Below are positions 9,740-18,531 of a DNA stretch of 51,844 nt, piece after piece. Position numbers and translations under genes: made by a program. Source of the DNA: Bacteroidales bacterium (GTDB lineage: Bacteria > Bacteroidota > Bacteroidia > Bacteroidales > Paludibacteraceae). The first letter of the stretch is position 1, and each line of letters opens with the position of its first letter. Location of the stretch: positions 1-51,844 of the forward strand of contig JAJFVH010000023.1 of the NCBI GenBank assembly GCA_021371875.1. The letters run 5' to 3'. The notes under the pieces are model-generated. The model saw only the letters and a program-made list of their open reading frames with translations. It had not been told where the DNA came from and searched no databases.

Positions 9740-10077
9740 CATAAAAATCTATGATTTATAAGCATATCCAATAAAAATCTATCGTTCTTGAATAATTTAT
9801 CGAGGGACGATAATGAAGAAAACAATGTGATTATCCACTTCATTACCTAAAGAATCAATACGCGGATTTTAATACCGAAAATTTTTCCACGTTTATTCTT
9901 ATCTTGCCAACTTTTACAAAACACACAAATAATCAGAATTTTAACGTTTACTTCACACACAAATTATCCTTTTAAAAACACACGTAATTTTTTTGGCACA
10001 GCTTTTGAATGTTGTCTGATACGAAAAGAGAATCTCGATATCGCATTATCAAAACGCACTATTTACCATTTAAGAAA
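9740..10077. other. Divergent intergenic region
   Basis: A 338-bp AT-rich gap between the divergent cvpA-family and Asn/Arg-rich protein genes. Apart from the minus-strand -7 element next to it I see no convincing promoter for the rightward gene, no RNA gene and no repeat. A possible ATG at 10009 would add 23 residues before the signal peptide and is not used. Confidence 0.5.
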
Positions 10078-11343
10078 ATGATTATGAAAGCAAAATTTGC
10101 AAGCCTGTTAGTGGTATTTTTAACAGCATTAACCGCTCAACTACCGGCACAAAGATCAATCACCGTTGAAGCAACTAACGACGATATAAGTTACTATCTC
10201 GACTTAAAAGCCGTTGCATCTATCTTTGGAGAGTCAAGAAATTTGGAAGATTTTGAACGACGTTTAAATGATTATGATAGCCAGATTTCAAATCTTGATT
10301 TGAATGGAGATGGTAAAATTGACTATCTACGAGTAATAGAAACTTCCGAGAACAATGTACATTTAATTGTTATTCAGGCAATTCTTGACAGAGATGTTTT
10401 TCAGGACGTAGCTACAATTGTAGTTGAACGCGACAGATATAAAAGATCTTACATTCAGATAATCGGCGACCCCTATATGTATGGTTACAACTATATTATC
10501 GAACCGGTTTATATCCGGGTTCCCCGTATCATCTCATGGTTTTGGACACCACGTTATCATCGTTGGCATTCACCTTATTACTGGGGTTATTATCCTGATT
10601 ATTACCGCTATCGTCGTCCGATAGAAATCAATCTTTATTTGTCGAATATTCACAAACATATCAATTACAATCATCATTATCGCTATACCGAAAACCGTAG
10701 AAATCAGAACGTAATAAGATTACAAAGCTCAATATCGCGCAACGATTATGGAAATAAATATCCCGACCGCAACTTTAATAATCGCCACAGCGATGTAAAA
10801 AACAGGCATGAATTTGAAACCCGGAGCAGCAGTAACAGCAGAAATTATCAGAATAACGGAAATAACGGTAACAGAGGAGTGTACAACGAAAATACGAGAC
10901 GTCAGTCTTCGGGAAACAGGACTGAGTATGGAACAAAAAACGACAATAAAAGTCGTGCCGAACGCGAAGCCCGCAGCCCGAAACCACAAGTAACAACCCG
11001 TCCGTCAACCGAAAACAGAAGTGATGCAACCCGTAATGCTAATTCAAAAACTTACGACCGTAGTTCCAACTCAAATTCGAACAACAGTTCGGTAAACAGA
11101 GGCAGTAACTCCGGACAACGCGAAAGCAGGTCTGACCGGCAGGCTACCGTTAACCGTGCGGAAAACAAAGATACAAAGGTTACCCGCGAATCGAGTAACA
11201 GGACACAACAAACGGTTCAGCCATCGAAACCCTCGAAGGAAAACCGAAATGCTGAACGAAAACAAGAATCAAAACCGAAAAACAACGATTCAAAAAATGA
11301 TAATAGCAGAAACCGCGACTCACGAAGCGATTCGAGAAGATAA
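10078..11343 (+). CDS. Secreted protein with EF-hand-like loop and Asn/Arg/Ser-rich tail
   Basis: About 421 residues. A signal peptide (MKAKFASLLVVFLTALTAQ, from the second ATG at 10084) is followed by a folded N-terminal domain of about 150 residues. That domain contains LDLNGDGKIDYLRV, which resembles a calcium-binding EF-hand or dockerin loop. A Tyr/Trp/His-rich stretch follows (FWTPRYHRWHSPYYWGYYPD). The last 220 residues are low complexity, rich in Asn, Arg, Ser and Lys, ending in basic repeats such as SRNRDSRSDSRR. I know similar architectures from Bacteroidota genomes as uncharacterised proteins. The basic tail could bind polyanions such as eDNA or LPS, but that is inference. It ends at a strong terminator. 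Confidence 0.8.
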   Translation: MIMKAKFASLLVVFLTALTAQLPAQRSITVEATNDDISYYLDLKAVASIFGESRNLEDFERRLNDYDSQISNLDLNGDGKIDYLRVIETSENNVHLIVIQAILDRDVFQDVATIVVERDRYKRSYIQIIGDPYMYGYNYIIEPVYIRVPRIISWFWTPRYHRWHSPYYWGYYPDYYRYRRPIEINLYLSNIHKHINYNHHYRYTENRRNQNVIRLQSSISRNDYGNKYPDRNFNNRHSDVKNRHEFETRSSSNSRNYQNNGNNGNRGVYNENTRRQSSGNRTEYGTKNDNKSRAEREARSPKPQVTTRPSTENRSDATRNANSKTYDRSSNSNSNNSSVNRGSNSGQRESRSDRQATVNRAENKDTKVTRESSNRTQQTVQPSKPSKENRNAERKQESKPKNNDSKNDNSRNRDSRSDSRR

Positions 11344-11388
11344 GAACCTGATGAAAATGAATGTTTGTACGAGAATGATTGTTTATAA

Positions 11389-11420
11389 ACCGCTGAAAGA
11401 AAATTTCGGCGGTTTTTTTG
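11389..11420. terminator. Terminator between convergent genes
   Basis: ACCGCTGAAA and TTTCGGCGGT form a 10-bp stem with one G-U pair, followed by seven T. It lies between the secreted protein gene and the convergent glycosyltransferase gene; the T-run favours rightward termination. Confidence 0.8.
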
Positions 11421-11476
11421 TGGATACTATTGACAAGAACTTTTATCAACACAAATAACAACAAGCTGGGAAAGTG

Positions 11477-12409
11477 TTAATGGATTGATTTTAAATATTC
11501 TTGTTCTGTTTGTCCCGGAATAGGAATGAGTTCGGTTTTACCGAGGCAATTCAGGGCTTCTAAATCCATAATGGAAGAATACCCTGAACGTGAAATGATT
11601 TTTTTGGCCCCTTTGAGTATAGGCGCTAATTCTTCGTCGTGCAAATGCGATACGAGCGTAACATCACCAACGTGATAGCTTCGCTTTTTAGCAGTGGGCT
11701 GACCACAAACGATCAGCATTTTTTGACCGGAATGCTGAAACCGACGCATCAGTTCATGTTCGAAAATCGAACGTTGCGGCTCCACGCCAGATAAAACAGC
11801 TACCGCTTCGTAAGTGTCGTCGATATTTTTACTTTCAAAATCACGAAAGCGCGAAAGTGGTCCGATAAATTCAGCATTGCGTGGCAGCGGATATTTATGC
11901 GACAAATCGCCCGAAAGATTTTCTTTCCCTTCAGTATCGGGAATCCAGCATTCGTTGTACCTGAGAATAACAACCCGATGTATCAGCCATATTAAAGGTT
12001 CCAGTATTTTCAACATCAAAGGCATCTTAACCATCAATTGGTGTGTGATATATATACAATGCGTTTTTTTGTTCCAAAGCCCGAAACGATTGTCAGAAAT
12101 CACCTGATCGAAATGTTCATTTTTCAACAGTTTTTTCAACCAGCTATGTTCTTTGCGTATCCCGGCAAAGATATTAGGCAGATTCCACAACATAGCTAAA
12201 ACCTGCGTTTTCCCCGACGAATAACGAACAGCATAGGAAGAGACCTCTATGAGCCGTAAGTTGGGAAATTGTTGGTGTAAAAACTCAAGCGGAAAACCAT
12301 CTGCTGCAATCACCACCTCATGACCATCGGCCACAAGTTCCCGGATAATTGGCACGCAACGGGTAGCATGTCCTAATCCCCAATTCAACGGACATAAGAG
12401 AATTTTCAT
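11477..12409 (-). CDS. GT28/MurG-like glycosyltransferase
   Basis: A 310-residue GT-B fold protein. The N-terminus ILLCPLNWGLGHATRCVPII (3-22) is the glycine-rich acceptor loop of UDP-glycosyltransferases in the MurG/GT28 group. The C-terminal half has the donor-binding region: VCGQP, HLHDEELAPILKGAKKIISR and SGYSSIMDLEAL, the pattern for nucleotide-sugar recognition. The protein stops at PGQTEQEYLKSIH, right after the conserved PGQTEQEYL motif, where I would expect more residues. It may be C-terminally truncated; none of the downstream frames looks like the missing end. The sugar and acceptor are not determinable. It is likely cytoplasmic or membrane-associated and transcribed alone. Confidence 0.8.
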   Translation of the reverse strand: MKILLCPLNWGLGHATRCVPIIRELVADGHEVVIAADGFPLEFLHQQFPNLRLIEVSSYAVRYSSGKTQVLAMLWNLPNIFAGIRKEHSWLKKLLKNEHFDQVISDNRFGLWNKKTHCIYITHQLMVKMPLMLKILEPLIWLIHRVVILRYNECWIPDTEGKENLSGDLSHKYPLPRNAEFIGPLSRFRDFESKNIDDTYEAVAVLSGVEPQRSIFEHELMRRFQHSGQKMLIVCGQPTAKKRSYHVGDVTLVSHLHDEELAPILKGAKKIISRSGYSSIMDLEALNCLGKTELIPIPGQTEQEYLKSIH

Positions 12410-12471
12410 AATTCCTACTTTTTCTTTCTCTTTGACAAATTATTTTTATTTATAAGTTTCATTATCTGTTT

Positions 12472-12504
12472 AAACCCGTCAGATTTCAAAAATCTGACAG
12501 GTTT
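12472..12504. repeat. Inverted repeat, AAACCnGTCAGATTT type
   Basis: AAACCCGTCAGATTT pairs with AAATCTGACAGGTTT over 15 positions with one mismatch and a loop of about 3 nt. No T-run follows on either strand, so it is not a standard terminator. It resembles short palindromic repeats scattered in Bacteroidota genomes. The rest of the 12410-12621 gap is AT-rich with no gene seen. Confidence 0.6.
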
Positions 12505-12621
12505 GGAAGCATTGCAACGGAAGAAAAATGTGCAATTTTACCGATTCTAATCTGTCAAAGTAAATTTAGAAATTTTATAAAGTGCTCTGTCACCCAAAAT
12601 GAGCTACTCTGTTTTATGTCT

Positions 12622-13392
12622 TTATCCCGCCACTAAAACATCAAATCCTTTTTCAATCGCTTTTGCTGCAATCATGTCCAGTTCTTCTACAGTTACCTTT
12701 TGCAGATTCTGAACAGGCGTATCTCTGTCGATCGAATAAATCATAACCTGTTGCGGACGGATTTCTGACAAGGCTTTAAGCCATGCATCTACTTCTTCTT
12801 CAGTCGTGTTATCGAACTTTTCGCCCTGGTATTCGCCGCGCAGGAACATGGTTTGGATAATTAGTTTGCCTTTAAAGCGTTTCAGCTGTCCAACGAGCCA
12901 TGCCACATCGATACGTTTGCCAACCGGTTGGTCAATCAGTTTCATGGTGCGGTCGATAGCCGAATCAAATTTTAGAATATTATTATCCGCTTTTTTCAGA
13001 GCGCTAAAAATAGGTGGTTTATGAATACGCGTAGAATTAGATAAAACACTGACCTTAGCCGAAGGGCAAAAGCGGTTTCTCAAATCTATCGTGTCGTCGA
13101 TGATACCTTCAAACTCAGGATGCAAAGTAGGTTCCCCATTTCCGGCAAAAGTAATGACATTGGGAACTTCGCCGGCTGCGGCCATTTGTTGTAGTTTTGT
13201 TTTCAGTATTTCATACACTTGTTTGCGCGTAGGGAATGGGAATTTCCGCATGGTGGTGTTGAAGCCGCACTCGCAATAAATGCAATTGAACGAACAGATT
13301 TTAGCATCAATCGGCAGAAGATTGACACCCAACGAAAGTCCCAGCCTGCGGCTGTGAATGGGTCCGAATATTATTTGGTCAAAAAGCATCAT
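12622..13392 (-). CDS. Radical SAM protein
   Basis: A 256-residue radical SAM enzyme. The motif CSFNCIYC gives Cys33, Cys37 and Cys40, which bind the 4Fe-4S cluster used to cleave S-adenosylmethionine. The SAM-binding GNGEP-like motif is FAGNGEPTLHPEF. IIQTMFLRG and the C-terminal barrel follow. There is no SPASM or other extra domain, so only one cluster is predicted. It belongs to a widespread group of stand-alone radical SAM proteins of unknown substrate. Two adjacent ATGs (13392, 13389) are possible. It is separated from the upstream DUF3267 gene by a gap that holds a repeat. Confidence 0.88.
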   Translation of the reverse strand: MMLFDQIIFGPIHSRRLGLSLGVNLLPIDAKICSFNCIYCECGFNTTMRKFPFPTRKQVYEILKTKLQQMAAAGEVPNVITFAGNGEPTLHPEFEGIIDDTIDLRNRFCPSAKVSVLSNSTRIHKPPIFSALKKADNNILKFDSAIDRTMKLIDQPVGKRIDVAWLVGQLKRFKGKLIIQTMFLRGEYQGEKFDNTTEEEVDAWLKALSEIRPQQVMIYSIDRDTPVQNLQKVTVEELDMIAAKAIEKGFDVLVAG

Positions 13393-13405
13393 AAGTTCCC
13401 TAACA

Positions 13406-13449
13406 CCCCTCTCGCCTCTCTCCTAAAGTCGAGATACAGCGAAAAGGGG
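13406..13449. repeat. Dispersed repeat, copy A (CCCC...GGGG hairpin)
   Basis: The segment starts CCCCTCTCGCCTCTC and ends AAAAGGGG. It matches copy B at 27066-27106 closely, with a few substitutions and a small indel. It lies between the radical SAM and DUF3267 genes. The terminal CCCCT/AGGGG can pair. Confidence 0.7.
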
Positions 13450-13519
13450 TAAAATATCCCTTTCCGTAAAGGATTACAAACGAAAATAAAACACGTTAAT
13501 TAATTCTTTCTTCCAACGC

Positions 13520-14170
13520 TTATAAATCCCCTTTTGAGCTATTTAGTGTACCGGAATAAAAATATGTTTTCCCTTCCGCTTTTATATCAAAAGTAACAAT
13601 TTTCTTGTCGGAGTGATTTTGAAAAAAACAAAGTAACCCGAAATCGCCACCGCAAAATATACCGTGAAACGCAAAAACGGGCACAAGAAAATAAAATGCC
13701 GGTTGATTGTAAAAGAAAACCATCCCCAATAATGAAACAATTCCTATTGTAATTGCCGGAGCGAGGGCAACTATTTGAAATTGCCCGTAATCCAATACTT
13801 GTTTGTCGGCTTGTACGTAAAACATAAATTTTCGCAGGTTCATCCCGAACGACAAATAACGCGCACCCACTATTTTGTAAGCTATGGCGTGTATAAACTC
13901 GTGTATAACTATCAGAAAAGTAAATGTGAATATCAAACCGTACAACATCCACCGCAAGTAAGCCGTTTCATGACTCTCGAAAAAAAGAACGAATACTTTA
14001 AAAACACCGAAAACGAAAACCAATAAACCCATTATCTGAACTATGTTGGCTATATGTGCCCAAAGTGGTCGTTTTGCCGCTTCGCCAAGCACAAAACTCT
14101 TCATGTCGCTATGTTTAATCACAGCGATTTGTTCAAATCCGGGGTTGGAAACGAGTTCGTTGTAAGTCAT
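13520..14170 (-). CDS. DUF3267 membrane zincin
   Basis: A 216-residue membrane protein with HEFIH at residues 90-94, the HExxH zinc-binding motif placed at the end of a membrane segment. Segments at about 42-64, 76-92, 126-148 and 150-170 look membrane spanning. This is the arrangement of DUF3267 proteins, which resemble site-2-type (M50) metalloproteases. The substrate is unknown. The gene is just downstream of dnaG on the same strand (17 bp gap), so it may be co-transcribed. Start ATG at 14170 gives a plausible cytoplasmic N-terminus. Confidence 0.82.
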   Translation of the reverse strand: MTYNELVSNPGFEQIAVIKHSDMKSFVLGEAAKRPLWAHIANIVQIMGLLVFVFGVFKVFVLFFESHETAYLRWMLYGLIFTFTFLIVIHEFIHAIAYKIVGARYLSFGMNLRKFMFYVQADKQVLDYGQFQIVALAPAITIGIVSLLGMVFFYNQPAFYFLVPVFAFHGIFCGGDFGLLCFFQNHSDKKIVTFDIKAEGKTYFYSGTLNSSKGDL

Positions 14171-14187
14171 AGAGGTTTGTTCCAGAA

Positions 14188-16143
14188 TTATAAATACTTC
14201 TCTATCACTCTTTCTCCTAAATTCTTCGAGAGTTGTTTTCTTAGATAATCAAGGTTTTTCATTTCATCCATTAATTCATTTATAAGTTGTATGTTGTTTT
14301 GCTCTTGAGCTGATTTCATTCGTATTTGCAAATCTTTTCTTAAATCAAGTATTATGCTGTTTTTATATTCGAAAATTAACCGCTGACCTAATTCATTCAA
14401 ACGTTCAACATCGCTGATAGTTTTTCTCACTCTTGAATGTACTTTACTTTCCATGTATTTTTCAGTGACCAAATCCGCTGTCAGTTGACTGATCTGTGCA
14501 TCCGGGTGATAAAGGAAAAAACGCTCGGACGAGAAAGTTTCGTCGGCTGAATGTGCTTTGTATTCTTCGAGTATTTGTTGATGCAGCGGATTGAAAAATC
14601 TCAAACCATCATGCTCCAATTCTTCAAAAATAAATGTAGCTAAGGTAACAGCCTGGGTTTTGTCCTCGTCGGCATAAAACATGATGTTTTGTCCGTAACG
14701 AATCAGCAATTGCAGGATATTTTGTTCTTCATTATCAAACTTGGAGACAATTGTCCCTCCGTTTTCCATTTCCCCGAAATGTTGTGGAGGAGGAAAATCT
14801 TGCAGTTCGTTTTGCGTGCGTACGACAGTTTTTCCCTGTTCGCTGCTTTTCAGCTTGTTTATTTCGTGGTAAAGCATAGCTTCATCCACGCTGAGCAGGG
14901 TACTGCATTCCTTCACGTATTCGGCACGGATGACCGAATTGGGAATAATGGAAATACTGCGCACGATGTCAATTACCAATCCGGCACGTTTTACAGGATC
15001 GTTACCGGCATCTTTCAATAGCAAATTGGTCTTGAAGCGGATAAAGTCTAACGAGTTTTGCTCCACAAACTCGATAAAATCCGATGCATTGTGTTTGCGG
15101 GCAAAAGAATCGGGGTCGTCGCCATCGGGCAACAGCAAAACCTTGATGTTGAGTCCTTCTTCCAACAGCATGTCAATTCCCCGGATGGAAGCTTTGATAC
15201 CGGCGGGATCGCCATCGTAGATGACCGTTACGTTTTCGGTGAAACGGTGAATGAGCCTTATTTGACCGGGCGTAAGCGAAGTGCCCGACGATGCCACCAC
15301 GTTTTCGATACCACTCTGGTGCATCGAAATTACGTCGGTGTAACCTTCAACAAGAAAACATCTGTCCTGCCGGACTATAGCCTGTTTGGCAAAATAAATG
15401 CCGTAAAGTTCAGCGCTTTTGTGGTAAATTTCCGACTCGGGCGAATTGACGTATTTCGCCATTTTGTCATCCTTTTTGAGGATACGGCCACCAAATGCCA
15501 CCACTTTTCCCGACAGTGTGTGGACGGGAAACATCACGCGTCCACGGAAACGGTCGGCTAAGTAATTGTTATCACCTTCTAGCGCGAGCCCGGTCTTTAC
15601 CAGATATGTTTTATTGTATCCGGCTTTAAGGGCGGCTTGCGTAAAAGCATCGCGCTGGTCGAGGCTGTAACCAAGCTGGAATTTCTGAATAATATCGTCG
15701 CGGAAACCACGTTCACGGAAATAACCGAGCCCAATGGATTTGCCGTCGATATGATTATGCAGCGTGGAGGTGAAATGTTTCTGGGCAAATTCGTTTATGA
15801 GGAACATACTCTCGCGGTCGTTACGGATGGCTTGTTCTTCAGCAGAAAGTTCGCGTTCCTGAAATTCGATATGGTATTTTCTGGCAAGAAATTTCAGCGC
15901 TTCGTAATACGAAATCTGCTCGTGTTCCATGATAAAATGAACCGAGTTACCGCCCTTGCCACACCCGAAACACTTAAAAATGCCCTTGGCAGGCGATACG
16001 GTAAACGAAGGCGTTTTTTCATTGTGAAACGGACACAACCCAAGCAGATTTACGCCGCGCTTCTTGAGCGTAACATAGTCCGACACCACATCCTGAATTT
16101 GCGCAGCATCGGTAATTTTATCTATGGTAGCCTGGTCGAGCAT
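14188..16143 (-). CDS. dnaG: DNA primase
   Basis: Synthesises RNA primers at the replication fork. The 651 residues have the full architecture. The CHC2 zinc-binding domain (Cys37, His40, Cys58, Cys61 in CPFHNEKTPSF...KCFGCGKGG) binds template DNA. The catalytic Toprim core has EGYTD (266-270) and YDGDPAG (309-315), supplying the acidic residues Glu266, Asp310 and Asp312. The C-terminal region from about 430 is the helicase-binding domain. Start ATG at 16143 (MLDQATIDKI) matches the family. It is upstream of DUF3267 and has a -7 element at 16233-16240. Confidence 0.97.
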   Translation of the reverse strand: MLDQATIDKITDAAQIQDVVSDYVTLKKRGVNLLGLCPFHNEKTPSFTVSPAKGIFKCFGCGKGGNSVHFIMEHEQISYYEALKFLARKYHIEFQERELSAEEQAIRNDRESMFLINEFAQKHFTSTLHNHIDGKSIGLGYFRERGFRDDIIQKFQLGYSLDQRDAFTQAALKAGYNKTYLVKTGLALEGDNNYLADRFRGRVMFPVHTLSGKVVAFGGRILKKDDKMAKYVNSPESEIYHKSAELYGIYFAKQAIVRQDRCFLVEGYTDVISMHQSGIENVVASSGTSLTPGQIRLIHRFTENVTVIYDGDPAGIKASIRGIDMLLEEGLNIKVLLLPDGDDPDSFARKHNASDFIEFVEQNSLDFIRFKTNLLLKDAGNDPVKRAGLVIDIVRSISIIPNSVIRAEYVKECSTLLSVDEAMLYHEINKLKSSEQGKTVVRTQNELQDFPPPQHFGEMENGGTIVSKFDNEEQNILQLLIRYGQNIMFYADEDKTQAVTLATFIFEELEHDGLRFFNPLHQQILEEYKAHSADETFSSERFFLYHPDAQISQLTADLVTEKYMESKVHSRVRKTISDVERLNELGQRLIFEYKNSIILDLRKDLQIRMKSAQEQNNIQLINELMDEMKNLDYLRKQLSKNLGERVIEKYL

Positions 16144-16232
16144 AATATAACCTCACTCATAATCCCTCTACTTGGAGGAGAGATGAAATACGGAGTGTAA
16201 TTGTGTGATAAAATTTCTCCAAAATCGGAATA

Positions 16233-16240
16233 CAAAGCTA
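16233..16240 (-). promoter_or_regulatory. -7 element of the dnaG promoter
   Basis: On the minus strand this reads TAGCTTTG, a perfect TAnnTTTG match, 90 bp before the dnaG ATG. No exact -33 TTTG at the usual distance. The remainder of the 16144-16376 gap has no gene that I can see. Confidence 0.45.
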
Positions 16241-16376
16241 CGGATTTTATTCTGAAAATCGGTTATGAGTGGAATTAAAAAACAATGGAGTAAGCGCTTC
16301 TTTTGAAGTTGAGGCGCTAAAATTACACGTCAAAAGAGAAATCCATCCGGGTTTATTTTGACGGTTTATTCTATTT

Positions 16377-16970
16377 TTAAGACTCTAATATGTCAACCAA
16401 TTGATCTACTGCCAGCAAGCATGCCTGCTCGGCTTTTTCCACACTGTTGTACATCATGATGGCATCAAAGATGGAACCATCAATCAGCATTCCGATCTGA
16501 TAACTCAACGTGTTGATGTTTACCGAACGTTTGATAGATCCATCTTCAATTGCCTTGTGAATAATTTTACCAATTGCGTCCATAAATTGATTGAAGTGCA
16601 GATGGTTTTTATTCCGTAAATTTTCATGATTTGGATATTCTGCAATGATCCTTAAATAGTTCAGTCCATTCTTTTCGGAAATTAATTCTTTAATCTCCTG
16701 GAATGGTTTGTACGAATTATTAACCAGTTTGAGAATTTTTTGCCTGAAAGAAAGATTGGTATCCTCAATAAAATCTATTTCATTCAGATTGCTTAAAAAG
16801 AAAGTTTCTATCGTGTTGATAAACAATTGTCCTTTGCTGGCAAAGTGGTGATAGAATGCTCCTTTTGAAGTGCCTGATTTCTCTATTATTTCATTTATCC
16901 CAACAGCATATCCTTTGGTTAAAAATAACTGTAATGCTATTTTAGTTATTCTTTCTTTTGTATTAATCAT
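16377..16970 (-). CDS. TetR/AcrR family transcriptional regulator
   Basis: A 197-residue repressor-type protein. The N-terminal helix-turn-helix is clear at about 5-50 (ITKIALQLFLTKGYAVGIN, then EIIEKSGTSKGAFYHHFASK), a close match to the TetR DNA-binding domain. The rest is an alpha-helical ligand-binding and dimerisation domain with no recognisable ligand. It lies 95 bp downstream of the radical SAM/SPASM gene in the same direction and may be the last gene of that cassette or have its own promoter. An AACG/CGTT half-palindrome at 16986-16995 overlaps the region just before its start and could be an autoregulatory site. Confidence 0.9.
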   Translation of the reverse strand: MINTKERITKIALQLFLTKGYAVGINEIIEKSGTSKGAFYHHFASKGQLFINTIETFFLSNLNEIDFIEDTNLSFRQKILKLVNNSYKPFQEIKELISEKNGLNYLRIIAEYPNHENLRNKNHLHFNQFMDAIGKIIHKAIEDGSIKRSVNINTLSYQIGMLIDGSIFDAIMMYNSVEKAEQACLLAVDQLVDILES

Positions 16971-16985
16971 TTTTTAAATAAATAG

Positions 16986-16995
16986 AACGCTCGTT
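16986..16995. promoter_or_regulatory. AACGCTCGTT half-palindrome before tetR
   Basis: AACG-CT-CGTT, 16 bp upstream of the tetR ATG. Its position suits autorepression by a TetR protein. The arms are only 4 bp, so this is weak support. Confidence 0.3.
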
Positions 16996-17065
16996 AAATC
17001 TCTAAATTATCGATACAAAGATAATAATTCAATTGATTCTGAGAATAATATTGCGTCAACGAAAC

Positions 17066-18508
17066 TCATACTTTTATTTTTTCTTTTACAAGATATTCCT
17101 CTTCCCAAACAGGCTCAGTAATCTTACTTAATTCTTCATCATATTTGACCAAATTTTCGTAATATTCTGCGTCATGAAGGATTTCGTCAGCAATAGAGTC
17201 AGAACCTTTCGTGTCTGAAGTCAAGATGTTTTCTTTGAAATTTTTATAATGATCGCGGATAGAGCAAGGCATAAGTAAATTATTGGGATTGTTTCTGTTT
17301 TCCAGCTGTGTTTTATTTTGCCATTCCCGTCCGTTTTTCATTAAATTGGAATTCAAAGCATGCCAAAGTGTTTTTCCTTCAGCATAAATCCTGTTAATAT
17401 TATCCACAGTGTAAGGCACAAAAACACAAGGCATTATGTCGCCATTCCAGTCAATATAACAGTAGCCTCCCTTGCGTCCGTATGCAATGCATCCATCCGT
17501 GAGAACCCCGCTGTTCCAGAAATCGGCGACAGGATATTTTCTTTCTTTGGTTAGTTTTTCCCATTTACGGTAAAGTTTAAGTCTCGCTTCGGGGGTAGGC
17601 ATTGCTTCAAATGCAGCTTTACCGCGCCCGATTGGCATAACATGGAATAGCCACATAAAAGATGCTCCTTGTTCGTCAAAATAGTACTTGTAAAATTCGT
17701 CTGATAATAAAACATCTGTATTTTCGTTGCTTGCAGTAACCGAAATTATAAATGGCATACCTATACCCCTCAGATTTTCAAATGCCTGAAGAATTTTTTT
17801 ATGAACCCCTTGTCCCCTTCTGTTATCGGTCTCCTTTTCAAACCCTTCTACTGAAATAGCAGGAATTGCATTTCCCAATTGATGTAATTTTCCTGCCATT
17901 TCTTTATTGATTAAAGTCCCATTGGTATAAAACATGAAGAAAATATCATTATATTTTTGGAACAAATCGAATAAAGTTTTATCTCCATCCCGGTACAATA
18001 AGGGTTCTCCCCCACTCAAGACAATAAAACGGCCTCCGGTTTCATCCCGAAAGTCCTTTACAATTCGATCGAGCACTTCATACGATAAGTGTGGTACCGT
18101 CTTACTGTCGCTATTGGCATAACAATTCGTACATTGAAGATTACAACGTTGTGTAGGAGAAATGACCAAGAAACTAGGTGGTTGGATGCCGTATTTTAAC
18201 GAGAATTTATCTCTCTCCCTGTGATAAGCCTCTATATCGGCATGAAATGCACCTGCAACCAACACATCGAGCAAGCGGTCAACACTCTGTTTAGAAATAT
18301 ATTTTTTGTCAATGTTTACCATCACTCGGTTAATCAACGTTGTTGTCCACTCATATTTCTTCATTCTTATAGTTCTCATACTCGGACTATCACCTTCTAC
18401 CATTCTTTTGTAAAGTTGTGAATTCGCTTGACTGGAGATCAATTTTCGACCTAACTTAAAACCATACAATGATTTTATTGCTTTTAAATTAATGTTTTTG
18501 TTGTCCAT
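17066..18508 (-). CDS. Radical SAM/SPASM domain protein
   Basis: A 480-residue radical SAM enzyme with an additional C-terminal cysteine region. The core motif CNLQCTNC gives Cys122, Cys126 and Cys129. LSGGEPLL (164-171) is the SAM-binding loop. C-terminal Cys340, Cys350, Cys361 and Cys415 (in DGC, GGYC, MPCVF and MPCS) are consistent with a SPASM-type auxiliary iron-sulfur site. SPASM enzymes often modify peptides. Residues 1-110 are an N-terminal extension that starts with KSLYGFKLGRKLISSQ at 12-27. A 31-codon ORF immediately upstream repeats that pattern. The TetR gene follows. Its substrate is unknown; a peptide is the leading idea, not shown. Confidence 0.87.
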   Translation of the reverse strand: MDNKNINLKAIKSLYGFKLGRKLISSQANSQLYKRMVEGDSPSMRTIRMKKYEWTTTLINRVMVNIDKKYISKQSVDRLLDVLVAGAFHADIEAYHRERDKFSLKYGIQPPSFLVISPTQRCNLQCTNCYANSDSKTVPHLSYEVLDRIVKDFRDETGGRFIVLSGGEPLLYRDGDKTLFDLFQKYNDIFFMFYTNGTLINKEMAGKLHQLGNAIPAISVEGFEKETDNRRGQGVHKKILQAFENLRGIGMPFIISVTASNENTDVLLSDEFYKYYFDEQGASFMWLFHVMPIGRGKAAFEAMPTPEARLKLYRKWEKLTKERKYPVADFWNSGVLTDGCIAYGRKGGYCYIDWNGDIMPCVFVPYTVDNINRIYAEGKTLWHALNSNLMKNGREWQNKTQLENRNNPNNLLMPCSIRDHYKNFKENILTSDTKGSDSIADEILHDAEYYENLVKYDEELSKITEPVWEEEYLVKEKIKV

Positions 18509-18531
18509 GATTTTTTTCTTTAAGTTGAATA

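Noticed and set aside
11156..11458. Open frame on the plus strand over the end of the Asn/Arg-rich gene
   Set aside because: It overlaps the low-complexity coding region and the terminator and has no recognisable domain.
15637..16200. 187-codon plus-strand frame opposite dnaG
   Set aside because: Antisense to the well-supported zinc-binding and core domains of primase; composition reflects the other strand.
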